From: an uncultured Oscillospiraceae bacterium
GTDB taxonomy: Bacteria; Bacillota; Clostridia; Oscillospirales; Oscillospiraceae
Direction: 5' to 3'
Length of the DNA: 6,063 nucleotides
NCBI GenBank assembly: GCA_900758955.1
Contig: CAAETL010000286.1
Span: 1-6,063, forward strand
The position numbers and the translations under genes were made by a program. A model generated the notes under the pieces. The model searched no databases. It was given only the letters and a program-made list of their open reading frames with translations, and was not told where the DNA came from. This document shows positions 1 through 5,260 of the stretch, one piece after another (the stretch's first letter is position 1; each line of letters begins with the position of its first letter).

Positions 1-89
1 ACGAGGTGGTCAGCCAGAAGGAGCTGGGCGAGTGGAACCGGGAGTATCCCAGTTTGAAAATGACGGCAAGTGAGTTTTTATCACGATAA
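1..89 (+). CDS. C-terminal end of an unidentified phage protein (5' partial)
   Basis: The third reading frame is open from the left edge to a TAA at 87-89 and encodes 28 complete residues, ending ...WNREYPSLKMTASEFLSR. The other two forward frames stop at 55-57 and 71-73. The composition is hydrophilic and plausible for a protein terminus, and the position just upstream of decoration and capsid genes would fit a scaffold, protease, portal or other head-morphogenesis protein. Too little is visible to choose among these. It is followed by an 88-nt spacer containing a hairpin shared with other spacers of this window. Confidence 0.55.
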   Translation, partial: EVVSQKELGEWNREYPSLKMTASEFLSR

Positions 90-102
90 CTCTGAAGTGC
101 GC

Positions 103-121
103 AGCCCCCGGAACAGGGGCT
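103..121 (+). repeat. Intergenic GGAACA-loop hairpin, copy 1
   Basis: AGCCCC (103-108) pairs with GGGGCT (116-121) around a CGGAACA loop. It lies in the 90-177 spacer after the first stop codon. The same CCCC-GGAACA-GGGG core recurs at 1817-1842, and a weaker version occurs at 1966-1981. No T-run follows, so it does not look like an intrinsic terminator. The preceding GAAGTGC at 94-100 resembles the GAAGCGC that adjoins the other hairpins. Confidence 0.6.
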
Positions 122-163
122 AAGGCCGGCGGGCGACAGATTTACAGTGAGAGTCTAAAATGG

Positions 164-170
164 AAAGGAG
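164..170 (+). promoter_or_regulatory. Ribosome binding site that fixes the decoration-protein start
   Basis: AAAGGAG lies 7 nt upstream of the ATG at 178. It sits inside the coding stretch of the longer alternative start at 160, which has no comparable Shine-Dalgarno sequence. This supports translation from 178. Confidence 0.75.
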
Positions 171-177
171 AATCGAT

Positions 178-852
178 ATGATTCCAGTAAATAACGCGAA
201 TGGAAGCGTGATTTTGTCCCAGAGAACCTATCCCATCGCCCGGGATACGGTGGTGAAAGCGGGGCAGGTGGTCAAACTGGCGGGGGGCTTTGTAGCCCCG
301 GCGGCAGCGGCGGAGACCGGTGCGATTTTGGGCGTCGCCGCCGAGACACACGGCGGCAAGGAGGACGCCTTGAACCAGGGCGCCCACGGCGAGAAGATTC
401 TGGTTTACGACGGCCCCGGCCTGGTGTTTGAATGCGCCGCCCCGGTGATACAGGCCACGGGCGGAACCGCCTCTACTGTCGTCTCTAACGCCCAGGGCGG
501 CATGGCCGCCTTTGCGGCCGATGATTTTAACGGCGGCTATCTGGTATTGCAGGAAAAAGGAGCGGGCAGCGCCAACACGGACCCGGTGGGCACGGTGAAG
601 ACTGTCATGGACTTTGCCGACGCGGCGGGGACCGAGACCTTTACCGTGAAAGCGGCGGGGGTTCCCAGCCAGGGGGACAAATTTACCCTATATCCGCCCA
701 TTGGATTTGCCAAGGGCAACCTGGACGCGGAGCGCAGCGCCTATACCGTCACCGGCGCGGCGGCCCTGCCAGTCAAAGTGGTGGGGTACGACATGGAGCG
801 GGGGATGCTGCGCCTAATGGCCAAGAAGCATCACCTGGGCAACGGGGAATGA
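178..852 (+). CDS. Putative capsid decoration/cement protein
   Basis: This 224-residue protein starts at 178; an upstream in-frame ATG at 160 would add six residues but overlaps the ribosome site. The N-terminal half (about 8-105) is rich in glycine, alanine and valine and alternates short beta strands with turns (TVVKAGQVVKLAGGFVAP, GAILGVAAE, EKILVYDGPG). That pattern resembles small beta-barrel capsid cement proteins, which bind the outer surface of HK97-type shells. The C-terminal half (about 115-215) looks like a second beta-rich domain (YLVLQEKG, ETFTVKAAGVPSQGDKFTLYPP, VKVVGYDMERGMLRLMAKK). No signal peptide, membrane segment or catalytic motif is visible. Its place immediately before the major capsid gene, with only 16 nt between them, is the usual site for decoration genes. 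The role is inferred from fold style and gene order; a minor structural protein is the alternative. Confidence 0.5.
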   Translation: MIPVNNANGSVILSQRTYPIARDTVVKAGQVVKLAGGFVAPAAAAETGAILGVAAETHGGKEDALNQGAHGEKILVYDGPGLVFECAAPVIQATGGTASTVVSNAQGGMAAFAADDFNGGYLVLQEKGAGSANTDPVGTVKTVMDFADAAGTETFTVKAAGVPSQGDKFTLYPPIGFAKGNLDAERSAYTVTGAAALPVKVVGYDMERGMLRLMAKKHHLGNGE

Positions 853-868
853 AAGGGGAGAAGAGCAG

Positions 869-1813
869 ATGAGCGCAATCACCAATTGGAAAACAGACAA
901 CTATAAATTTGTGGGTAAGGCCTTCGATTTCGCCTACGCCAACCGTATGAACAAGCTGGCCCCGGTGGTGGGTTCGGTAAACGCCAAGAGCATCGACTAT
1001 GAAATCACCGGCGCGGGCGGCTATGGCGAGCTAAGCCGGTACGACGGCAGCAACTTAAACCAGGGGAGCATGAAGCGGGGGTTCAAAACTCTCATTACCC
1101 CGCAGGAATACTCCCTGAGTATTCCCGTGAGCTTTAAGGCCGCCAAGGTGGACAAGTTTGGTGAAACCCGCAAGGTGGGCACCCGCCTGGGCGAGTCCGC
1201 CTCCATGACGGCCTATCTGCACATTCTGCGGGCCTTTGCCAGGGCGTTCAACCCGGAGTTTGTGGGGGGCGACGGCAAAAGCTGGGCCTCCGCCGAGCAC
1301 CCCATCGCCTCCAAAGGGTCCAATGGTCGGCGGTTTGAGGCCGATCCCCAGGCGGGGACCTACTCCAACGTACTGAACAAGGCCTTTTCCGTGTCTGCCA
1401 TCACTGAGGCCCAGGCCATGGCCAACCGTTTTGTTACCCCCGACGGACTGCCTTTCCTCTGCGAGCTGGACACGGTGCTGATCTCTCCCGAGCTGGAGGA
1501 GAAGGCCAAGAAGATGTTTGGGGAAAATTCCCGGCTCATGCCCACCAAGAACCCCGAGGACGACACCAACGCCGCCAACCCCGTTTATGGCATGCAGTAC
1601 ATTGTGATGGGCGGCGGCGCCGACGGCTTTGCGGCCAACCAGTGGGCGGTCTGTGACCGGCGGCTAATGAAGGAGCTGTTTAACATTGTATACATCACCA
1701 AACCCATGGTCATGCAGAGCGAGCTGGATAACCCTCTCATCGACATGTATACCGCCTATGTGGACTTCGGCGTGGGCTGGGGAGACGCAAGGCAGATTAT
1801 CTTTGGCAACTAA
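869..1813 (+). CDS. Major capsid protein (HK97 fold, Mu gpT-like style)
   Basis: The 314-residue protein is of typical length for a phage major capsid subunit without a long scaffolding delta domain. An AAGGGGAG ribosome site ends 8 nt before the ATG. The N-terminal part (about 40-90) has beta strands that would form an E-loop-like region. The middle carries GGDGKSWASAEHPI (133-146), close to the 'DG..w.s..HP' segment of Mu gpT-related capsid proteins. After it come the helical segment ITEAQAMANRFVTPDGLPF and LDTVLISPELEEKAKKMFG (200-218), the familiar 'LlV.PeLe..A' stretch of the HK97 P domain. The C-terminal part (about 255-314) includes WAVCDRRLMKELFNIVYITKP and a terminal beta-rich WGDARQIIFGN. 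These matches are from memory of the family, not a search. The gene sits between decoration and connector genes, as expected. Capsid assembly is the expected role. Confidence 0.85.
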   Translation: MSAITNWKTDNYKFVGKAFDFAYANRMNKLAPVVGSVNAKSIDYEITGAGGYGELSRYDGSNLNQGSMKRGFKTLITPQEYSLSIPVSFKAAKVDKFGETRKVGTRLGESASMTAYLHILRAFARAFNPEFVGGDGKSWASAEHPIASKGSNGRRFEADPQAGTYSNVLNKAFSVSAITEAQAMANRFVTPDGLPFLCELDTVLISPELEEKAKKMFGENSRLMPTKNPEDDTNAANPVYGMQYIVMGGGADGFAANQWAVCDRRLMKELFNIVYITKPMVMQSELDNPLIDMYTAYVDFGVGWGDARQIIFGN

Positions 1814-1816
1814 GCG

Positions 1817-1842
1817 CTTAGCCCCCGGAACAGGGGGCTAAG
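1817..1842 (+). repeat. Intergenic GGAACA-loop hairpin, copy 2 (perfect 10-bp stem)
   Basis: CTTAGCCCCC (1817-1826) is the exact reverse complement of GGGGGCTAAG (1833-1842), with a GGAACA hexaloop. It starts 4 nt after the capsid stop codon. It could stabilise the capsid mRNA 3' end or slow polymerase, but there is no T-tract, so it is not a standard terminator. Its 3' arm is also the left end of the 129-nt block repeated downstream of the hub gene. Confidence 0.75.
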
Positions 1843-1961
1843 ACTGGAGCGGAGGCAAAAACCCAAGGAAGGCCCTTTAGGGCCTGGATGGATTTTGCCG
1901 GAGACGCAAGTATTAGAACCCCGTTCGCGGAGGGAGGCGGCGCGTGACAGAAACGAAGCGC
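1833..1961 (+). repeat. 129-nt structured intergenic repeat, copy A
   Basis: This block lies in the 203-nt spacer between the capsid gene and the next small gene. It aligns with 4832-4960, which has the same total length. It contains, in order: a CTAAG arm, an AGCG-containing linker, a two-stem structure at 1854-1899, TTAGAACCCCGTTCG (1913-1927, identical in both copies), a variable G-rich stretch, and GCGTGACAGAAACGAAGCGC (1942-1961, identical in both copies). The two copies differ heavily in the paired parts and little in the motifs between them. No transposase or target-site duplication is evident, so I describe it as a dispersed repeat of unknown origin. Confidence 0.75.
1854..1899 (+). 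other. Candidate structured RNA, copy A (stems P1 and P2)
   Basis: P1 pairs GGCAAAA (1854-1860) with TTTTGCC (1893-1899). P2 pairs AGGCCC (1870-1875) with GGGCCT (1880-1885) across a TTTA loop. The internal loop holds CCAAGGA on the 5' side (1863-1869) and GGATG on the 3' side (1886-1890). Copy B at 4854-4899 keeps the loop motifs and the geometry but has different stem sequences that still pair. Whether it acts as RNA (processing, translation control) or as DNA hairpin is unknown. Confidence 0.65.
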
Positions 1962-1965
1962 TTTT

Positions 1966-1981
1966 CTCCCCGAACAGGGGG
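1966..1981 (+). repeat. Degenerate GGAACA-type hairpin, copy 3
   Basis: TCCCC (1967-1971) can pair with GGGGG (1977-1981, one G-T pair) around GAACA. It resembles the loops at 109-115 and 1827-1832. It follows directly after GAAGCGC at 1955-1961 and precedes a further GCGTGA...CGAAGG motif at 1986-2005, whose end overlaps the AAGGGAG ribosome site of the next gene. Confidence 0.45.
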
Positions 1982-2016
1982 CGCAGCGTGATACCAACGA
2001 AGGGAGAAACCACATC

Positions 2017-2292
2017 ATGTCCTATCGAATCATCGGGGATGAGACCCTGACTGTGGGCGCGCAGGCCCTGGAAATTCCTGTGCGATACCGAAATTTTATT
2101 TTTATGAACAACAGCACGGACGCTTCCGTTTACTTTCGGGAAAAGGGAACCGACGGCATAGACGCCGCCGCCGACCGGGGCTTTGCCCTGTGGCCAGGGG
2201 AGCAGACCCGATTTCCCCTGACGGCGGACCAGCTGTCTCTGGTATCTGACGGCAAGCAGGCGGATGTCAGGGTGCTGTACTTGGACGGATAA
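2017..2292 (+). CDS. Small beta-rich phage structural protein, function unknown
   Basis: This 91-residue protein is preceded by AAGGGAG ending 10 nt before the ATG. It appears to be one compact beta domain: RYRNFIFMNNSTDASVYFREKG (23-44), then GFALWPGEQTRFPLT (55-69), then LSLVSDGKQADVRVLYLDG at the end. The pattern 'fiN.s.a.vyf......G..L.PGe...f......l..vs......v.vlY' is common in small phage head or connector proteins, whose role is to sit on the capsid or at the neck. I do not recognise a named family. It lies between the capsid gene and the putative adaptor gene, 23 nt from the latter, and is therefore probably a virion protein such as a small head or neck component. It is not a truncated version of a neighbouring gene. 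Confidence 0.6.
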   Translation: MSYRIIGDETLTVGAQALEIPVRYRNFIFMNNSTDASVYFREKGTDGIDAAADRGFALWPGEQTRFPLTADQLSLVSDGKQADVRVLYLDG

Positions 2293-2315
2293 CGGCGACG
2301 GGAAAGGGGGATCTC

Positions 2316-2891
2316 ATGACCTTTGGAGAAGGCAAGCGGAAGACGCTGATGCTCATGGATGAGTACTCCTCCGGCGGGCAGCGGACCCAGGACCGGGACA
2401 TTGAGTTGAAAATGGCCGATTTCTTTGATTTGGCCCAACGAAATGTTTCTCAGTTTCAGCCCATCCGCGCCAAGACGGCCCTTGCCTTGGGGGACCCGGT
2501 GGAAAAAGAGGGGCCCTACGGGGTCTATGATCTCCCGGGGGATGTTGGGCGGATCACCCGTATTTGGAAGGACGGACGGGTGGCGACCGGGCGGTATCGG
2601 GTGCGGGGGAAGCAGCTGCTGGTCCCGTCGGAGGAAACCGGGACGTTGCAGATTGAGTACCATGCCGTACCCGCCCCCATTACGCTGGAGACACCGGACG
2701 AGTATGTATTCCAAGTGACAGAGGAAGGCGCGGCCTGCATGCCCTACTTTGTGGCGGCGCAGCAACTGGCGGTGGACCTGGTGGTGGACCACACCGCGCT
2801 GCTGGGCCTGTATGACCGGATGCTGGCCAAGCTGGACCCCGGGGGCGGGGACCGGTTCGGGGGGCTGATGCGGCAGACGTTTTTCCGCTAG
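2316..2891 (+). CDS. Putative head-tail adaptor/connector protein
   Basis: The 191-residue product starts 23 nt after the preceding gene, with AAAGGGGG 5 nt upstream of the ATG. The N-terminus is a helix-rich segment, DIELKMADFFDLAQRNVSQF (about 28-47). The middle is a beta domain (YGVYDLPGDVGRITRIWKDG, YRVRGKQLLVPSEETGTLQIEYHAVP). The C-terminus is again helical: CMPYFVAAQQLAVDLVVD (140-157), then ALLGLYDRMLAKL. Mixed proteins of this size beginning with 'y......d...k...lfn.Aq' commonly sit between the portal and the tail nozzle. By position between capsid and hub genes it could play the role that P22 gp4 or T7 gp11 plays in short-tailed phages. That role is inferred from position and shape; sequence homology to either was not tested. 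The stop codon TAG is the first part of a segment repeated after the hub gene. Confidence 0.5.
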   Translation: MTFGEGKRKTLMLMDEYSSGGQRTQDRDIELKMADFFDLAQRNVSQFQPIRAKTALALGDPVEKEGPYGVYDLPGDVGRITRIWKDGRVATGRYRVRGKQLLVPSEETGTLQIEYHAVPAPITLETPDEYVFQVTEEGAACMPYFVAAQQLAVDLVVDHTALLGLYDRMLAKLDPGGGDRFGGLMRQTFFR

Positions 2892-2939
2892 AAGCGCGAA
2901 GCCGTCGCGAGCAGGTGGAGCGTGACAATCCCGAAGCGA
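2889..2939 (+). repeat. Post-stop repeat module after the adaptor gene
   Basis: Positions 2889-2914, including the TAG stop codon, match 4807-4832 in 25 of 26 bases; the only difference is C at 2906 against G at 4824. The module continues into a GCGTGACA...CGAAGCG motif (2920-2939) that matches the one at 1942-1961 in 15 of 20 bases. It fills nearly all the spacer before the hub gene, whose AAGGAGG site follows at 2944-2950. Confidence 0.7.
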
Positions 2940-2955
2940 TTAGAAGGAGGCCACC

Positions 2956-4809
2956 ATGCCAGAACGAACCAGTCAAATTAAAACCACCGCCTACGGCAAT
3001 TTCAAGGGGGTGGATTTCTCCACGGACCCCTCCCTGGTGGAGCCATACCGCTCCCCCTGGGCGGTGAACATGATGGCAGATACCGGGGGCATGCCGGAAA
3101 AACGACCCGGCTGGAGGACCCTCCACACCCTGGAAGGCCCGGTGAATGGGCTCTGGTATCTGGTGGTGAAGGGAAAACCGCACTTTGTCTGTCACGGCGG
3201 GACTAAGCTCTATCACTGGACCGGGGAGGAATCTCCTGCAGTCCTGCGGGAGGGACTCCACAACGGGGCTTCCGCCGCCGCCGTTTTGGGGGAGAAGCTG
3301 TGGATTGTCACGGGGGGCGACTATCTCTGCTATGACGGATCGGAGGCCAAACAGGTGGAGGGCTATGCGCCCACCACCATCATTGGGCGGGCCCCAACTG
3401 GGGGCGGCACCACCTTTGAGGCTGTGAACCTGGTTTCCTCCCGGCAGAAAAATGAGTTTATCGCCGACGGAACCAGCAAGGTTTATCAGCTCTCGGCGGA
3501 TACCCTGGACGACGGGCCGGTGGAGGCGACCATCCGGGGGGTGAAGAAGACGGAGGGGACCGATTACACCGTGGACCGGGCCAAAGGAACCGTGACCTTC
3601 ACCACCGCTCCCGAAAAGCCCGCCGCCGGGCAGGAGGGGGAGGTGGTGATTTCCTTTTCCAAGACGGTGAAGGGGTACCGGGAGAAGATCGCCGGGTGTA
3701 CGGTCCTCTCCACCTATGGGGTGGGGACCAACGACCGGCTGATCTTCTCCGGGAATCAGGACTATCCCAACCAGGACTGGACCAGCGCCCTAAACGACCC
3801 CACGTACATTCCCGATCTCAGCTACGCGGTGGTGGGGTCCTCCCAGACCGCTATCATGGGGTACCGGCGGATCGGGGAGTATCTGGCCATTGTGAAGGAG
3901 GACAACGGCCAGGACAGCACGGTATTTCTCCGGTCGGCGGGCGTGGGCGCGGATGGTAACGTGACCTTTCCACTGAAACAGTCCATTGCCGGTATCGGCG
4001 CGGTATCCAAAGGGGGATTTGGCAACATCTTAGACGAGCAGCTTTTTCTCTCCCGGAGCGGGGTATTCGCCATTACCGCCAATGTGATCACGGCGGAGCG
4101 GATTGTGCAGAACCGGAGCTTTTATTTGGACCGGCGGCTCACCCGGGAGCCGGGGCTGGAAAAGGCCGTGGCGGTGAGTTGGAACGGGAGTTATTTAGCG
4201 GCGGTGAACGGCCACGGATACCTGCTGGACGGACGGCAAAATAAGACCTACAAGCCCAAAAGCCAGGGGGACTATGTGTATGAGGGCTACTACTGGGAAA
4301 ATCTCCCCGCCGTATGCTTTTGCAATGTGCGGGCGGGGGAGGAGGAGACGTTGCTGTTCGGGACGACTGACGGGAGAGTCTGCCGCCTGAACACGGACCG
4401 GGAGAAGATGGACCGGTACAACGACGACGGTCAGGCCATTTACGCCTGCTGGAGCACCCGGGCCGACGACGACGGGGACGTGACCCTCCTGAAGACCATG
4501 CTAAAAAAGGGGAACTCAGTGACCATCAAGCCCTACACCCGGTCCTCGGCGCAGATCTGCTTCCGCACCGACCAGGACGCGGTGGAGTGGCAGGCCGCCT
4601 ATGACATGCTGGATGTGTTTGACTGGGAGGACATCGACTTTACCCGGTTTACCTTCAACGCCAACGACGCGCCCCGGGAGATTCTGTTTAACACTAAGGT
4701 GAAGAAGTATAAACGGCTCCAGATTATCGTGAAAAATGACGCGGTCAACGAGGGGTTCGGCGTGTTCGGGATTACCAAGCATTTCGTGGTGGGGAATTTT
4801 GCAAAGTAG
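2956..4809 (+). CDS. Putative tail-hub/nozzle protein of the short-tailed phage type
   Basis: The 617-residue protein has a strong AAGGAGG site 5 nt upstream of its ATG. The N-terminus (14-53) reads GNFKGVDFSTDPSLVEPYRS, then PWAVNMM and GGMPEKRPGW. This 'f.GvD......v....s..a.NM....G.l.kRpG' opening is typical of P22 gp10-like and other podovirus tail-hub proteins. Several blade-like beta repeats follow: KPHFVCHGGTKLYHW (74-88), KLWIVTGGDYLCYDG (114-128), SWNGSYLAAVNGHGYLLDG (408-426) and TLLFGTTDGRVCRLN (465-479), which suggest a beta-propeller. Residues about 160-237 interrupt the propeller with a beta-sandwich-like insert (EFIADGTSKVYQLS, GTDYTVDRAKGTVTFTTAPE). The C-terminal part (about 500-617) is another beta region. 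In related phages such proteins form the tube below the portal and adaptor. The assignment rests on pattern recognition and gene order; a different minor tail protein is possible. Confidence 0.62.
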   Translation: MPERTSQIKTTAYGNFKGVDFSTDPSLVEPYRSPWAVNMMADTGGMPEKRPGWRTLHTLEGPVNGLWYLVVKGKPHFVCHGGTKLYHWTGEESPAVLREGLHNGASAAAVLGEKLWIVTGGDYLCYDGSEAKQVEGYAPTTIIGRAPTGGGTTFEAVNLVSSRQKNEFIADGTSKVYQLSADTLDDGPVEATIRGVKKTEGTDYTVDRAKGTVTFTTAPEKPAAGQEGEVVISFSKTVKGYREKIAGCTVLSTYGVGTNDRLIFSGNQDYPNQDWTSALNDPTYIPDLSYAVVGSSQTAIMGYRRIGEYLAIVKEDNGQDSTVFLRSAGVGADGNVTFPLKQSIAGIGAVSKGGFGNILDEQLFLSRSGVFAITANVITAERIVQNRSFYLDRRLTREPGLEKAVAVSWNGSYLAAVNGHGYLLDGRQNKTYKPKSQGDYVYEGYYWENLPAVCFCNVRAGEEETLLFGTTDGRVCRLNTDREKMDRYNDDGQAIYACWSTRADDDGDVTLLKTMLKKGNSVTIKPYTRSSAQICFRTDQDAVEWQAAYDMLDVFDWEDIDFTRFTFNANDAPREILFNTKVKKYKRLQIIVKNDAVNEGFGVFGITKHFVVGNFAK

Positions 4810-4832
4810 AAGCGCGAAGCCGTGGCGAGCAG
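4807..4832 (+). repeat. Post-stop repeat module after the hub gene
   Basis: This near-copy of 2889-2914 matches 25 of 26 bases and again begins with the stop codon TAG of the preceding gene, then AAGCGCGAAGCCGT. It runs directly into repeat block B. Two unrelated genes therefore share the same stop and downstream sequence. Confidence 0.75.
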
Positions 4833-4960
4833 CGGGCTAAGCCCGGAAGCGCAGGGGACAAACCAAGGAGGGGGGCTTGTCCCCCGGATGTTAGTCCCCG
4901 GAATCGGAGGACTTAGAACCCCGTTCGTGGAGGGGACGTAGCGTGACAGAAACGAAGCGC
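4832..4960 (+). repeat. 129-nt structured intergenic repeat, copy B
   Basis: This block is homologous to 1833-1961. A short CGGGC-TAA-GCCCG hairpin (4833-4845) replaces the longer hairpin of the other copy. Then come the two-stem structure at 4854-4899, TTAGAACCCCGTTCG at 4913-4927 and GCGTGACAGAAACGAAGCGC at 4941-4960. It lies between the hub stop codon and the terminator of the convergent toxin-antitoxin cassette, which begins 2 nt after the block. Confidence 0.75.
4854..4899 (+). other. Candidate structured RNA, copy B (stems P1 and P2)
   Basis: P1 pairs GGGGAC (4854-4859) with GTCCCC (4894-4899). P2 pairs GGGGGG (4870-4875) with TCCCCC (4880-4885, one G-T pair) across a CTTG loop. CCAAGGA (4863-4869) and GGATG (4886-4890) occupy the same internal-loop positions as in copy A. 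AGTCC (4893-4897) could alternatively pair with GGACT (4909-4913), which would break P1; copy A lacks this alternative. Confidence 0.65.
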
Positions 4961-4961
4961 G

Positions 4962-4987
4962 AAAAAACCGCCCCCTTTCGGGGGCGG
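4962..4987 (-). terminator. Intrinsic terminator of the toxin-antitoxin operon
   Basis: Read on the minus strand, an 8-bp G/C stem (CCGCCCCC with GGGGGCGG, 4968-4987) with a GAAA tetraloop is followed by six T residues (complement of 4962-4967). It begins 6 nt after the toxin stop codon. On the + strand the hairpin is followed by CGGGGGTC, not a T-run, so it should act mainly on minus-strand transcription. Confidence 0.9.
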
Positions 4988-4993
4988 CGGGGG

Positions 4994-5260
4994 TCAAAAT
5001 AGCTCGCTGTGACTACCGGTACGGGTCAGGGTCAAGGCCTTATTGTCGACTTTATAGATGAGCAGCCAATCTGGTTGGATATGACACTCCCGGTGGTCCT
5101 GGTAGTTTCCTGTCAGCGAGTGATCCCGATGCTTTTCTGGAAGGTTTTTTTCCTGAGCCAGGGTGTCTATGACCACCAGGAGAAGGTTGAGGTCACGGCC
5201 TTGCTTCTTCGCCTGCTTATAGTCTCGCTTAAACTTGGCGGAAAAGTAGATATCAAGCAT
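4994..5260 (-). CDS. yafQ: YafQ-family mRNA interferase toxin (type II toxin-antitoxin)
   Basis: The 88-residue protein belongs to the RelE/ParE superfamily, YafQ branch: ribosome-associated endoribonucleases that cut mRNA in the A site and arrest translation. By comparison with E. coli YafQ from memory, the C-terminal half aligns closely: RDHSLTGNY, HRECHIQPDWLLIYK, and LTRTGSHSELF at the end. The residues matching the known active site are present: His47, His60, Asp64, Arg80, His84 and Phe88, so the toxin looks intact. The N-terminus FSAKFKRDYKQAKKQGRDL forms the usual basic helix. The ATG overlaps the antitoxin stop in ATGCTTGA, an 8-nt overlap that couples their translation. The gene lies antisense within a phage late region. 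It could serve in phage exclusion or prophage maintenance, but that role is inferred. Confidence 0.93.
   Translation of the reverse strand: MLDIYFSAKFKRDYKQAKKQGRDLNLLLVVIDTLAQEKNLPEKHRDHSLTGNYQDHRECHIQPDWLLIYKVDNKALTLTRTGSHSELF

Noticed and set aside
160..177. Start at 160 for the decoration protein
   Set aside because: The AAAGGAG site lies within those first codons and is correctly spaced for the ATG at 178.
1919..1980. Long-range pairing of CCCCGTTCG (1919-1927) with CGAACAGGGG (1971-1980 region)
   Set aside because: It is possible with one bulged A, but copy B has no counterpart downstream, so there is no comparative support.
1814..2016. tRNA or CRISPR in the repeat-bearing spacer
   Set aside because: GTTCG resembles a T-loop, but no cloverleaf can be drawn, and the repeats are irregularly spaced without spacers.
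2130..3261. Long minus-strand frames (2130-2792 and 2680-3261)
   Set aside because: They oppose well-supported + strand genes, have Pro/Arg/His-rich unnatural composition, and lack good ribosome sites; typical shadows of GC-rich genes.
4893..4913. Alternative hairpin AGTCC/GGACT competing with P1 in copy B, as in a riboswitch
   Set aside because: Copy A cannot form it, so a conserved switch is not supported.
4968..4993. Terminator acting on the + strand late transcript
   Set aside because: The hairpin is followed on the + strand by G-rich sequence and no T-tract; the T-tract is only on the minus strand.
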